From: Bifidobacterium breve
GTDB lineage: Bacteria; Actinomycetota; Acidimicrobiia; IMCC26256; PALSA-555
Assembly: GCA_945889545.1 (NCBI GenBank)
Contig: CAMDCC010000008.1
Location: 1 to 27,274 of the forward strand
Reading direction: 5' to 3'
Length of the DNA: 27,274 nucleotides
Positions 14,237 through 22,919 of this stretch are shown here, piece after piece; within the stretch, counting starts at the first letter, position 1; each line of letters starts with the position of its first letter. Under the pieces are notes generated by a model that did not search any database, was not told where the DNA came from, and saw nothing but the letters and a program-made list of their open reading frames with translations. The translations under genes and the position numbers were made by a program.

Positions 14237-15870
14237 CAGCTCGGACCCTCTGTCTCTTCGCGGAGTTGGTTTCGCAACTCGTACTTCTTGATCTTGCCGC
14301 TTGGCGTTCTTGGAAAGTCGTCGACGACGTGTACTTCTTCTGGCCACTTCTGACGGGCGAGGCCGGCTTCGTCGAGGTGAGCGCGCAGCTTGTCGAGGTC
14401 GGGCGCGTCGTGACCTTCGAGCATGCGGAAGTACGCGCAGCCGTGCTCACCGAGCCGCGCGTCGGGCGCGGGAACCACCGCACATTCGGCTACGCCGCCC
14501 ATGCGATGGAGGAGCTCCTCTACCTCGCTTGCGCTCACCTTCTCGCCGCCGCGGATGATGATGTCCTTCTTCCTGTCGGTCACGTGCAGGTACCCGTCGT
14601 CGTCGAGGAACCCGATGTCGCCGGTGGCGTACCAGCCGTCGGCGTCGAACGCGTCGGCGGTGAGCGCAGGATCGGTGTACCCCGTGAACAGGTCGGGGCC
14701 GCGCGACTGGATCTCGCCCCACTCCCCGGGGGAGACCGCGCGTCCGTCATCGTCGGCGATGCGCACCTCGATGCCGGGTTGCGGGCGGCCGTCGCTGTAC
14801 AGCCGGGCTTCGAGCGAATCGACTTCGTGCAGGGTGCTGGTCGTGGACGGGTGCTCGGTGGAGCCGTACCCGCGCACGATGGAGATGCCGAGCTCGGTGA
14901 CGCGCTCGGCGAACGCCGCCGGCACGGGTGCGCCGCCGATGGCGACATGACGGATGAGCTTTAAATGCTCGTCGGTGAAGTCGGGGCAATCGAGGAGGCT
15001 CGCCAGGAAGAACGGCGACCCGCTCCCTGACGAGAGGTTCGCTTCGAGCATCGCGGCGAGGACCTTGGGTGGATCCCATATGTCGATCACGTGGACCGGT
15101 TCGCGCCACGCGAGCGGTGCGAGGAGCGCGCCGAGCATGCCGATGGCGTGGCTGATCGGCGCGCCGACGAGGTTCGGCGGATCACCCTTCGGCAGCACCC
15201 GGAAGTCGATCTTGTCGCGCACCTCCGCGCCCACACTGCGGTGCGAGTGGACCACCCCCTTGGGGCTCGCGGTGGTGCCCGACGTGTACGCGATGAACGC
15301 GGGCGCGACCGGGTCTACCTGGATCGGGGCGGACAGCGGATCGGCGTCGAGCAGCGCGGCAAACGGTGTGTGCGAGCCCGCGGTGTCGCCAGCCACGATC
15401 ACCTCTTCGTTGCTCGGTGTCTGCGGGAGCACTGCGTCGAGTGCGGCGAGATAGTCGGAGTGTCCGAACCGGTCGGCGCTCAGATGAACACGAGCGCCCG
15501 ATTCCTGGAGGATGAACGCCACCTCTTTGGGGCCGTAGAAGTGGACGATCGGCACGATCACCGCGCCGAGGAGGCTCAAGCCCCAGAACGTTGCAGCCGC
15601 CTCCACCCAGTTCGGCATCTGGAACGCAACCACGTCGCCGGGGCCGACGCCTCGGGCCGCGAGTCCTGCCGCGACACGCGCCGAGAGCTCGTGCACGGAG
15701 CGGTACGTGCCGCGATACGGACGGGTGTCGGACCAGATGCGGAACTCGAGATCGGGTTGGGCGCGCAAGTAACCGTCGAGCAGTTGGCCCAGCGTCCGAT
15801 CGTCCCAGTGGCCGCGCTCCACGTAGCGCGCCGCGAGGTCGGGCGGCGTGACGCGCTCAGGCCACGTCAC
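14236..15870 (-). CDS. Acyl-CoA ligase (AMP-forming)
   Basis: This 544-residue ANL-superfamily enzyme activates a carboxylic acid with ATP to an acyl-adenylate and then an acyl-CoA. The motifs are complete: YTSGTTASPKG (195-205), GYGSTEHP (334-341), GWYATGDIG (412-420), RKKDIIIRGGEKVSASEVE (433-451) and the C-terminal lysine K527 in PSGKIKK. It resembles the cyclohexanecarboxylate-CoA or medium/long-chain ligase subgroup, so a ring or branched acid is plausible, but specificity cannot be read from the sequence. The GTG start at 15870 overlaps the stop of the hotdog hydratase as GTGA, and the ligase stop overlaps the small membrane-protein start as ATGA. It would feed CoA esters to the hydratase and SDR of the same operon. 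Confidence 0.94.
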   Translation of the reverse strand: MTWPERVTPPDLAARYVERGHWDDRTLGQLLDGYLRAQPDLEFRIWSDTRPYRGTYRSVHELSARVAAGLAARGVGPGDVVAFQMPNWVEAAATFWGLSLLGAVIVPIVHFYGPKEVAFILQESGARVHLSADRFGHSDYLAALDAVLPQTPSNEEVIVAGDTAGSHTPFAALLDADPLSAPIQVDPVAPAFIAYTSGTTASPKGVVHSHRSVGAEVRDKIDFRVLPKGDPPNLVGAPISHAIGMLGALLAPLAWREPVHVIDIWDPPKVLAAMLEANLSSGSGSPFFLASLLDCPDFTDEHLKLIRHVAIGGAPVPAAFAERVTELGISIVRGYGSTEHPSTTSTLHEVDSLEARLYSDGRPQPGIEVRIADDDGRAVSPGEWGEIQSRGPDLFTGYTDPALTADAFDADGWYATGDIGFLDDDGYLHVTDRKKDIIIRGGEKVSASEVEELLHRMGGVAECAVVPAPDARLGEHGCAYFRMLEGHDAPDLDKLRAHLDEAGLARQKWPEEVHVVDDFPRTPSGKIKKYELRNQLREETEGPS

Positions 15871-17027
15871 TCGGGGAGCTCCACCTCAATGGGTCCCTTG
15901 GCGAGCACCGCGCCATCTTGGTTGGTCATCGTCAGCTCCACGGTCACGATTGGCACACCGAGCGTGGTGTCGTGCTCCTTGTTCACCACTTCACCGTCGA
16001 GTAGCGTTGCGTCGTCCTCGAACGGAGGGAACCGATACTGGATGTTCGAGTGGCGGATGAAGCCCGCATCACCGGCCCAGTACGCCACGTAGTTGAGCGC
16101 CCACGCTCCCATCGACGCGCCGTAGCCGTAGCCGCGCGGAAGTCCGATGATCGCGGCGGCATCGCTGTCGGTGTGACCTCGTGACCCGCCCGCGTACAAG
16201 CCGTCGCCGAGCGCCGGGTCGATCTCCATGGCTTCCAAGTCGCGCGACATCTCGGGGAGCCAACCGGCGTCGAGGCCGCTGAAGTCGGCGTACAGGTCGC
16301 GCGTCGCGCCCCACACCACCGAGATGAACGACCGCCACTCCGTCACGAACGTCTGCACGGTGTGCGGGCCGATCGGGAACGTCGGGAGCTTCGTGCCGAG
16401 GTCGACGTCGGCGAAGCTCGGTGACTCGCCGCCGAGGCCTGATCGGATCCACGCCATGCGTCGGGTCGAGAGATCGTCGAGTTGCTCTGGCGTCCACGTC
16501 GGGCGCGGCGCGGCCTCGCCGAAGAACCCTCGTTTGCGCGCCTCTTCGGCGAGGTATCGCACCGACGTCGAACGTTGCTTTGACACTTCCTCGCCGCGCT
16601 GGTTCACGTGCGTGTTGTCGCCCCGACCAAACACCGTGGGTCCTGCGAACTTCGTCTCTGTAACCCGGTAATCGAGGTGCTGTCGGTTCACGGTGATCTG
16701 GTCGCCCGCGAAGGCGCGCGGCCCGTAGAACCACCACTCGTCGCCCCCAAAGATCATGTGCGAGCCGGGGATCTTGCCGAAGATCGAGGGCATCGAACCG
16801 TGCCCGATGTCGCAGTTGACCATGAACGACTGTGGAGCCACGAGCCGCCCGAAGCGACTCGCCGCGGCGTAGTCGTCGTCGTAGTGCAGTGGGTTCGGGT
16901 ACTGCATGCCCTGCACCCAGCGACGGATGTCGGTGTTACTGATCGGTTCGCGCAACTGCCCGCCGCCGAACGATTTCCCGCAGTACTGGTCGAGATCCGA
17001 CGTGTCGAGCTGCATTTCGTCGCTCAT
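15867..17027 (-). CDS. Double-hotdog MaoC-like (R)-enoyl-CoA hydratase/dehydratase
   Basis: This 386-residue protein has two hotdog-fold halves. The first half (about 15-165, MaoC_dehydrat_N/FAS1-like) has NPLHYDDDYAAASRFGRLVAPQSF (45-68), matching the hydratase-2 D/N-P-x-H active-site pattern with H48 and D50. The second half (about 220-384) contains HTDSDAAAIIGLPRGYGYGASM (285-306), a related but altered motif. Such proteins hydrate trans-enoyl-CoA in fatty-acid or steroid side-chain degradation; steroid hydratases such as ChsH are split or fused variants. The ATG at 17027 lies 2 bp after the stop of the amidohydrolase; a GTG at 17033 would instead give a GTGA overlap and two more residues. 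It is the second gene of the five-gene operon. Confidence 0.88.
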   Translation of the reverse strand: MSDEMQLDTSDLDQYCGKSFGGGQLREPISNTDIRRWVQGMQYPNPLHYDDDYAAASRFGRLVAPQSFMVNCDIGHGSMPSIFGKIPGSHMIFGGDEWWFYGPRAFAGDQITVNRQHLDYRVTETKFAGPTVFGRGDNTHVNQRGEEVSKQRSTSVRYLAEEARKRGFFGEAAPRPTWTPEQLDDLSTRRMAWIRSGLGGESPSFADVDLGTKLPTFPIGPHTVQTFVTEWRSFISVVWGATRDLYADFSGLDAGWLPEMSRDLEAMEIDPALGDGLYAGGSRGHTDSDAAAIIGLPRGYGYGASMGAWALNYVAYWAGDAGFIRHSNIQYRFPPFEDDATLLDGEVVNKEHDTTLGVPIVTVELTMTNQDGAVLAKGPIEVELPE

Positions 17028-17029
17028 CG

Positions 17030-18265
17030 TCACACCGAGGCGGTGCGGCCCACCGGCAATCGGTAGGCATCGGCGGCGTTGGCGCCGAGGATCTTGCGCT
17101 GCGAATCGGCGGGGAGCGTTGAGACCGCGGCCTTCAGCTTTGACACCACTTCGGGCGCGTACTCGGGATGCGGGTAGTCCGATGCCCAGATGATGCGGTC
17201 GGTGCCGATGAACTCGGCTGAGGCCGCGAGGTTCCACTCGCCGGGATCGAACGAGATGTAGCACTGCCGGCGGAAGTACTCGCTCGGCATCATCGAGAGC
17301 CGACGGCCTTCGAGTGGGAACGCTTCGAGTTGCTCGTCCATGCGCTCGAGCTGGGTCGCGCACCAGCCGCCACCCGACTCGAGGAACACGAACCGCAGCC
17401 GCGGGAAGCGCTCACACACGCCGCCCATCAGCAAGCGACCCATGCTCACGATCATGTCGACCGGGTTGCCGATGGCCTGGCCCATGGCCGATCCACCGTG
17501 ATCCTCGTCGACCGCCGAGTTCGTCATGTTCAAGCTCGGACTGTCACGGACCAAGCCGAACTTGCGACACGCGCCAGGTGTGTCCACATGCACGATGGGG
17601 TGCAAGCCGATCGGGATGTCGAGGTCTTGGCACGCGGCCCAGAACGGGTCGTACACGCGGTTGCTGAACGGCAGGTCGTCGCCGGAATCGGAGAATTGGT
17701 ACGCCGACGGTCGGATGGCCACGCCTTTGAGCCCCAGCGTGTTCACCGCACGTTCGGTCTCGGCGACGGCAAGCGCGATGTGCTGGAGCGGCACCGCGGC
17801 GATGGCGAACAGCCGGTCGGGAGCGGTCGTGCAGTACTCCGCGGCCCAGTCGTTGTACGCGCGATGGCAGTCGGCCACGAACTCGGGGTTGTCGCGGATC
17901 GCGGCGATTGGGTCGCACGGCCCGAGCTGGAGCGACTTGGTGGGGTACATCACCGCCACGTCGAGCCCGTCGGCATCCATCGACCGCAAGCGAGCGTCGG
18001 GATCGTGCCCGCCCGCGGTGTCGGTCGATGAGGTGGTGCGCGCGTACGACTCGAAAAGCTCCTCGACAGTCACGCCGTTGATCCGGGCGACCTCTTCGTG
18101 CATCCCCGGTCCGCCGATGCGGGCGACGCCGCCGATGGAGAAGGTCCCCTCGTCGTCGAAGTGCGGGATCCAGTCGCCCCACTTCGTGGCGTCCATGCGC
18201 GCCGACCACATATCGGGTGGCTCCATGAGGTGGCCGTCGCCGTCGATGACCATCACGTCGTCCAC
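17030..18265 (-). CDS. Amidohydrolase family 2 (ACMSD-like) protein, first gene of five-gene operon
   Basis: The product is 411 residues from GTG 18265. It starts almost at once with the metal motif VIDGDGHLMEP (D-x-D-G-H at residues 8-12), continues with PIGLHPIVH, FLESGGGW, YFRRQCYISFDPGE and WASDYPHPEYAPE, and is paralogous to the protein at 11437-12657. It is probably a metal-dependent hydrolase or decarboxylase. In this operon it may process a carboxylated CoA ester or a ring-cleavage product, but that is inference. The frame is open to an in-frame TTG-free ATG at 18331. GTG 18265 is preferred because an AGTGGGG site lies 5-6 nt upstream and the extra 22 residues would cover the promoter box at 18317-18312. 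Confidence 0.85.
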   Translation of the reverse strand: MDDVMVIDGDGHLMEPPDMWSARMDATKWGDWIPHFDDEGTFSIGGVARIGGPGMHEEVARINGVTVEELFESYARTTSSTDTAGGHDPDARLRSMDADGLDVAVMYPTKSLQLGPCDPIAAIRDNPEFVADCHRAYNDWAAEYCTTAPDRLFAIAAVPLQHIALAVAETERAVNTLGLKGVAIRPSAYQFSDSGDDLPFSNRVYDPFWAACQDLDIPIGLHPIVHVDTPGACRKFGLVRDSPSLNMTNSAVDEDHGGSAMGQAIGNPVDMIVSMGRLLMGGVCERFPRLRFVFLESGGGWCATQLERMDEQLEAFPLEGRRLSMMPSEYFRRQCYISFDPGEWNLAASAEFIGTDRIIWASDYPHPEYAPEVVSKLKAAVSTLPADSQRKILGANAADAYRLPVGRTASV

Positions 18266-18311
18266 GAGCAACCCCACTTGGTTGCCAGCACGCCAATCAA
18301 CAATCGCGTTG

Positions 18312-18317
18312 ACCGTA
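18312..18317 (-). promoter_or_regulatory. Candidate -10 box for the five-gene operon
   Basis: TACGGT (18317 to 18312, minus strand) fits TANNNT and would place the transcript start near 18304. That gives a leader of about 40 nt carrying AGTGGGG (18278-18272) before GTG 18265. It sits in the 152-bp interval between the divergent amidohydrolase and substrate-binding-protein genes. On the plus strand of the same interval only a weak GATACT (18372-18377) is seen. Confidence 0.35.
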
Positions 18318-18417
18318 TCAGGGCCGTCCATTGCCGCTCATGGGCTCTGGGGCTTCCGTCGACGCGCGTGCGATACTGCGCCAGCATCCGAAACGCGGGG
18401 GCACAACGGGGGGAAGG

Positions 18418-20004
18418 ATGCCAGCCAGGTTCCAGATCCGCGGCACACGCCCAGCGCGCCTCGCCCACCTTGTGGTCGGGATCACGCTTGTGGCCGCCGC
18501 GTGCTCGACGTCGGGGGGTGGCGGCAGCGCGTCAGACCAGTTCCTCCGGTACGCGGTCCAGATGGAGACCCAGCTCTCTGGGCACCTCGACCCAGCCGAG
18601 AGCACGAACGGCTGCGACAACATCGTCATGCACTGGATCTACGGATCCCTCACCGACATCGATGCCGACGGCAACCCGATCCCCGGTCTCGCCGAGAGTT
18701 GGGAGCTCGAGGGACGCGTATTCACGCTCCACCTCCGCGCCGGCGTCACGTTCCACGACGGCACGCCGTTCGATGCCGAGGCGGTGAAGAAGGGTCTCGA
18801 ATATCTCAAGCGGGGTGAGCAGACCGGCGAGGCGCTGCGCGTCGTCGATGAGGTGGAAGTCGTCGACGACCTCACGGTGCGGCTCCTGCTCGAGGACGAC
18901 ACCGGCAAGGTGCTCCCGCTGATCCTGTCGCAACGCGAAGGGATGATCGTCGCGCCCGACTCGATCGACAAGGACAGTGCCGATCAGCGGCCCGTCGGCG
19001 CCGGCCCCTACACGTTCAAGGGTTTCGAGCCGGGGCGGCTCATCTCGCTGCGGCCCAACAAGTTGTTCTACGACCCATCGCACGTCACGCTGCCCGGCAT
19101 CGACTTCGTGCAAGCGCCGACGGGATCCGCGGGCGTGAACGCGCTCCTGGCCGGCGACCTCGACCTGATCATCATCCAGGAAGATTCCCTCGAGCGCTTG
19201 GAGCGTCAGGACGACGTCGGCGTCGCAACTGCGTTGCCGACGATCGCCGCACCCAACTACGTCGTCGTGCAGTTCCGCACCGGCGTCCCGCCGTTCGACA
19301 ACGTACTGCTGCGCCAGGCCGTGAACTACGCGATCGACCGCGAGGAGATCAACGACGCGGTCTTCCTCGACCGCGGGCAGATCGCTTGGATGCCGTTCCC
19401 GGAGGGCACGCCGTCACACGACCCGACCGTGGCCGAGCGCTACCCGCACGATCCCGCCCGCGCCCGCGAGCTCCTCGAAGAGGCGGGGATGCCCGGCGGG
19501 TTCGAGTTCGACCTCTACTCACCCGGCGGCGGTATCCCCTTCCTCGACCGTTCCGCTGAGCTCGTGCAGCAGCAGCTGAAGGACGTCGGCATCACCGCCA
19601 ACATCAAGCGGGTCACCGACATCCCCACCGAGTACTACGTGCAACGGCAGGGCAACGCGTTCCTGCACTCGCGGCCGGCGCAGCTCGACGCGCCGGGTCA
19701 GGTGATCGAGCAGTTCGGGACGGGCCGCTTCGTGGCCGCGTTCAACGGCGCCGAGAACGCTGAGCTCACCGATCTCGCCACACGGGCACGCAGCACGAGT
19801 GACCCGGCTGAGTTCGCCAGCCTCATGCACCAGGCGGCGGCAATCATCGTGGACAACGCGCTCGAGGCGGCGATCGTCTTCACGCCCCGCAACATCGCGT
19901 GGGATGAGACGCGCGTCGCCGGAGATGTCAGAGCGCCTCCCGGTTCGTGCACACCGGTCGATCTCACCAAGGTGACGCTCGCGAAGAACGCCAGCAAGGG
20001 GTAG
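18418..20004 (+). CDS. Family-5 ABC substrate-binding lipoprotein
   Basis: This 528-residue extracytoplasmic binding protein is of the oligopeptide/dipeptide/nickel (SBP_bac_5) type. A lipoprotein signal peptide has an Arg-rich start, a hydrophobic core and the lipobox LVAAAC with Cys29, followed by a Ser/Gly-rich linker. Family landmarks are ESTNGCDNIVMHWIYGSL, the GRVFTLHLRAGVTFHDGTPFDAEAV segment, and a VRQAVNYAIDRE-like LLRQAVNYAIDRE segment in the C-terminal lobe. The ligand could be a peptide, glycoside or other small molecule. ATG 18418 is chosen over an open upstream frame because GGGGGG (18408-18413) lies 4 nt before it and the lipoprotein signal begins there. It is the first gene of the six-gene operon; the permease follows 3 bp after the stop. 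Confidence 0.93.
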   Translation: MPARFQIRGTRPARLAHLVVGITLVAAACSTSGGGGSASDQFLRYAVQMETQLSGHLDPAESTNGCDNIVMHWIYGSLTDIDADGNPIPGLAESWELEGRVFTLHLRAGVTFHDGTPFDAEAVKKGLEYLKRGEQTGEALRVVDEVEVVDDLTVRLLLEDDTGKVLPLILSQREGMIVAPDSIDKDSADQRPVGAGPYTFKGFEPGRLISLRPNKLFYDPSHVTLPGIDFVQAPTGSAGVNALLAGDLDLIIIQEDSLERLERQDDVGVATALPTIAAPNYVVVQFRTGVPPFDNVLLRQAVNYAIDREEINDAVFLDRGQIAWMPFPEGTPSHDPTVAERYPHDPARARELLEEAGMPGGFEFDLYSPGGGIPFLDRSAELVQQQLKDVGITANIKRVTDIPTEYYVQRQGNAFLHSRPAQLDAPGQVIEQFGTGRFVAAFNGAENAELTDLATRARSTSDPAEFASLMHQAAAIIVDNALEAAIVFTPRNIAWDETRVAGDVRAPPGSCTPVDLTKVTLAKNASKG

Positions 20005-20007
20005 CGC

Positions 20008-20958
20008 GTGGCCGGCTTCGTGGCGCGCCGGATCGTCGCGCTGGTTCCGTTGCTGTTTCTCGTCAGCCTCATCATCTTCGCGTTCGTGCTCCTGCTCGGT
20101 GGCAACCCGGCGCGTGAGCTCGCGGGCGGGCTCAACGCGCCGGAGTCGCGCGTGCAGGACATCAGTGCGGAGCTCCACCTCGACGAGCCGTTCTTCGAGC
20201 GCTACGGGCGCTGGGTGGGCGATGCGGTGCAAGGCGACCTGGGGGAGTCGCTGTTCAGCGGCCGGCCCGTCACCGAAGAGATCCAGAACCGCTTCCCGGT
20301 CACCTTGAGCGTCGCCCTCGGTGCGATCATCTTCGCGATCGTCATCGGTATCCCGTTGGGGATCGTTGCTGGCACCAGGCCCGGCTCGGTCGTCGACCGC
20401 GTGATCACCTTCGGTTCCAGCTTCGGAATCGCGGTCCCCGACTTCTTCATCGGGACCGCGCTCGTGGTGCTGCTGGCCGTGGAGAACGATGTGCTGCCCG
20501 CAATCGGGTACGTGGACTTCGCTGATTCTCCGCTGGACTGGGCGGAGCATCTGCTCATGCCGTGGATTGCCCTGGGCATCGCGCTCGCCGCCACGCTCGC
20601 TCGCCAGGTACGCGGGTCCGTGATTGACGTGATGGGTCAGGAGTACGTGCGCACCGCGCGCGCCACGGGACTGCGCGAGCGCCGGGTGATCGGAAAGCAC
20701 GCGCTGAAGAACGCGCTCACCCCGGCGGTGACCATCCTCGGCCTCCAGATCGGCTACCTGCTCGGGGGCACGATCATCATCGAGTACATCTTCAGCCTCC
20801 CGGGGCTCGGCACCTACCTGATCGTCGAGGGCTTCGGGCGGACGGACCTGCCGGTGATCCAGGGCGGCGTGCTCGTGATCGCAACCGTCTTCCTGCTCGT
20901 GAACCTGGTCGTGGACATCGTCTACGGCGTGCTGAACCCAAAGGTGCGGGCGACGTGA
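20008..20958 (+). CDS. DppB/OppB-type ABC importer permease
   Basis: This 316-residue inner-membrane permease has about six transmembrane helices (near 9-31, 98-122, 135-158, 182-198, 238-260 and 282-308). The cytoplasmic EAA coupling loop EYVRTARATGLRERRVIGKH (212-231) is typical of DppB, as are the GDLGES and PDFFIG segments. The GTG start is 3 bp after the lipoprotein stop, and AAGGGG (19996-20001) ends 6 nt before it. The end overlaps the start of the fused permease/ATPase as GTGA. It forms half of the transport channel with the permease domain of the next protein. Confidence 0.94.
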   Translation: MAGFVARRIVALVPLLFLVSLIIFAFVLLLGGNPARELAGGLNAPESRVQDISAELHLDEPFFERYGRWVGDAVQGDLGESLFSGRPVTEEIQNRFPVTLSVALGAIIFAIVIGIPLGIVAGTRPGSVVDRVITFGSSFGIAVPDFFIGTALVVLLAVENDVLPAIGYVDFADSPLDWAEHLLMPWIALGIALAATLARQVRGSVIDVMGQEYVRTARATGLRERRVIGKHALKNALTPAVTILGLQIGYLLGGTIIIEYIFSLPGLGTYLIVEGFGRTDLPVIQGGVLVIATVFLLVNLVVDIVYGVLNPKVRAT

Positions 20959-22919
20959 GCCCGGTCGAACGCACGCGCGTCGAATCCACCCGGGTCGACG
21001 GCACGACCGACGGCGCGACTTTGCCCGCGAGCCCGGGACCGATCCGGCAGTTGTTGCGACGCTTCTGTCAGCAGCGGGTCGCGATGGTGGCGCTCGGCCT
21101 GCTCGTCGTGATCACCCTGCTCGCGATCTTCGCGGGGGTTCTCGCGCCGTACGACCCGACCGACGGCAACCCGCGCCGGGCGTTCGAGGGACTCTCGTGG
21201 GGTCACCTGCTCGGCACCGACGACCTCGGCCGCGACGTGTTCACCCGTCTCCTCTACGGCGCGCGCGTGTCTCTCCGGGTGTCCGTGGTCGCGGTCTTGT
21301 TGGCACTCGTGATCTCGTTGCCCTTGGCGCTCGTGTCCGGGTATCGCGGCCGCTGGACCGACGCGATCGTGATGCGGTTGATGGACGCGATGTTCACCTT
21401 CCCGCCCCTGATTCTTGCGCTGGTCGTCCGATCGCTGCTCGGTGACAGCGAGTTGATCCTCATCATCGCGATCGCCATCGTGTTCGTGCCCGGCTTCGTA
21501 CGGCTGATCCGCGGGCAAGTGCTGTCGGTGCGCGCAGAGAGCTACATCGAGGCGTCACGCACGATCGGTACTACGGCTCCCCGCATCGTCACATGGCACG
21601 TGTTGCCAAACATCGCATCCCCGTTGATCGTGCAGGCATCGCAGGCCGTTGGGTTCGCACTGCTCTTCGAGGCGGGACTGAGCTTTCTTGGGCTCGGTGC
21701 CCCGCCGCCCACCCCCACGTGGGGCGGCATGCTGTCGCGCGCCTTCAACTTCGTCTACGACGCGCCGGGAGGGATTTTCGCCCCGGGCCTGGCGATCACA
21801 CTCACGGTGCTCTGCTTCAACCTCGTGGGCGACGGCCTGCGCGACGCGCTTGGCATCGGTGTCGCGCCACGACGTCACCAGCGCGGACGCGCGAGTGCGT
21901 CGGCGGCGGTACCGGCATCGACCGACGGACACGCCCCAGTGCTGGCGGTGCGCGACCTGCAAATCGAGTTCTTCACCGACGGTGAGTGGCGCACGGTGGT
22001 CCACGGCACCGGCTTCTCGGTCGACGCGGGCCGCACGCTTGGTCTCGTTGGGGAGAGCGGGTGCGGTAAGACCGTGTCGGCCCTGTCGACCATGGGCTTG
22101 TTGCCCCCGCGGTCGTCGCGCGTCACCGGTTCCATCCGCCTTGCCGGACGCGAGCTCGTCGGACTCTCGCGCGCCCAGATGCGCGAGGTCTGTGGCCGCG
22201 AGGTTGCGATGGTGTTCCAGGACCCGACCGCGAGCCTCAATCCGGCGTTCACCATTGGCAACCAGCTCATCGAAGCGATCCGCACGCACCAAGCCGTCGG
22301 TCGGCGCGCCGCGACGCTCGAAGCGACCGAGCTCCTCGAACGCGTCGGCATCCCCGATCCGGGTCGTCGACTGCGCAGCTACCCACACCAGTTGTCCGGC
22401 GGCATGCGCCAGCGGACGATGATCGCGATGGCGCTCTCGGGAAAGCCGAAGCTGCTCATCGCCGACGAGCCGACGACCGCGGTCGACGTGACGATCCAGG
22501 CCCAGCTCCTGGAGCTGCTACGCGAGCTGCAAAATGAGTTCGGTATGGCGGTCGTGTTCGTGACGCATGACCTCGGGATCGTCGCTGAGATGTGCGACGA
22601 CGTCGCGGTCATGTACGCCGGTGAGATCGTCGAGCACGCGCCGGCGGCCGAGCTGTTCGAGCGGCCGCGTCACCCGTACACGGAGGCGCTCATCGCGTCG
22701 CTTCCCCAAGCGGTAGCTGTTGGCGATCGTCTCACCGTCATCCCGGGCCACGTCCCACAGCCGGGTGAGTGGCCAACGGGGTGCCGCTTCCATCCGCGCT
22801 GCAAATACGTGGCGGACGCGTGTCGAGACGGTGCAGTACCGCTCTCGGTGCTGAACGGCAGCGACCACGTCGCTCGCTGTCTGCGCGCCGCGGAGCTCAC
22901 GCTCCAGGGATCGATATGA
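20955..22919 (+). CDS. Fused DppC-DppD: ABC permease plus ATP-binding protein
   Basis: This 654-residue protein joins two normally separate importer subunits. Residues 1-30 form a polar N-terminus with a repeated R-V-E/D-S/G-T pattern. Residues 40-300 are a DppC-type permease with the LLGTDDLGRDVFTRLLYGARVSL segment (85-107) and EAA loop ESYIEASRTIGTTAPRIV (195-212). Residues 303-328 are a polar linker rich in Arg/Ala. Residues 329-580 are an OppD-type ATPase with Walker A GESGCGKT (366-373), signature LSGGM (480-484), Walker B LLIADE (500-505) and H538. The C-terminus (about 590-645) is the oligopeptide-transporter Cys-containing domain (CRFHPRCKY). There is no frameshift or stop at the junction, so the fusion is real. 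Such fusions occur in some actinobacteria. Both ends overlap neighbours by 4 bp. Confidence 0.93.
   Translation: MSPVERTRVESTRVDGTTDGATLPASPGPIRQLLRRFCQQRVAMVALGLLVVITLLAIFAGVLAPYDPTDGNPRRAFEGLSWGHLLGTDDLGRDVFTRLLYGARVSLRVSVVAVLLALVISLPLALVSGYRGRWTDAIVMRLMDAMFTFPPLILALVVRSLLGDSELILIIAIAIVFVPGFVRLIRGQVLSVRAESYIEASRTIGTTAPRIVTWHVLPNIASPLIVQASQAVGFALLFEAGLSFLGLGAPPPTPTWGGMLSRAFNFVYDAPGGIFAPGLAITLTVLCFNLVGDGLRDALGIGVAPRRHQRGRASASAAVPASTDGHAPVLAVRDLQIEFFTDGEWRTVVHGTGFSVDAGRTLGLVGESGCGKTVSALSTMGLLPPRSSRVTGSIRLAGRELVGLSRAQMREVCGREVAMVFQDPTASLNPAFTIGNQLIEAIRTHQAVGRRAATLEATELLERVGIPDPGRRLRSYPHQLSGGMRQRTMIAMALSGKPKLLIADEPTTAVDVTIQAQLLELLRELQNEFGMAVVFVTHDLGIVAEMCDDVAVMYAGEIVEHAPAAELFERPRHPYTEALIASLPQAVAVGDRLTVIPGHVPQPGEWPTGCRFHPRCKYVADACRDGAVPLSVLNGSDHVARCLRAAELTLQGSI

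Noticed and set aside
18331..18417. Longer N-terminus for the substrate-binding lipoprotein starting at the TTG at 18331
   Set aside because: It would bury the lipoprotein signal 29 residues in, whereas ATG 18418 has a strong purine-rich ribosome site and starts directly with the signal peptide.
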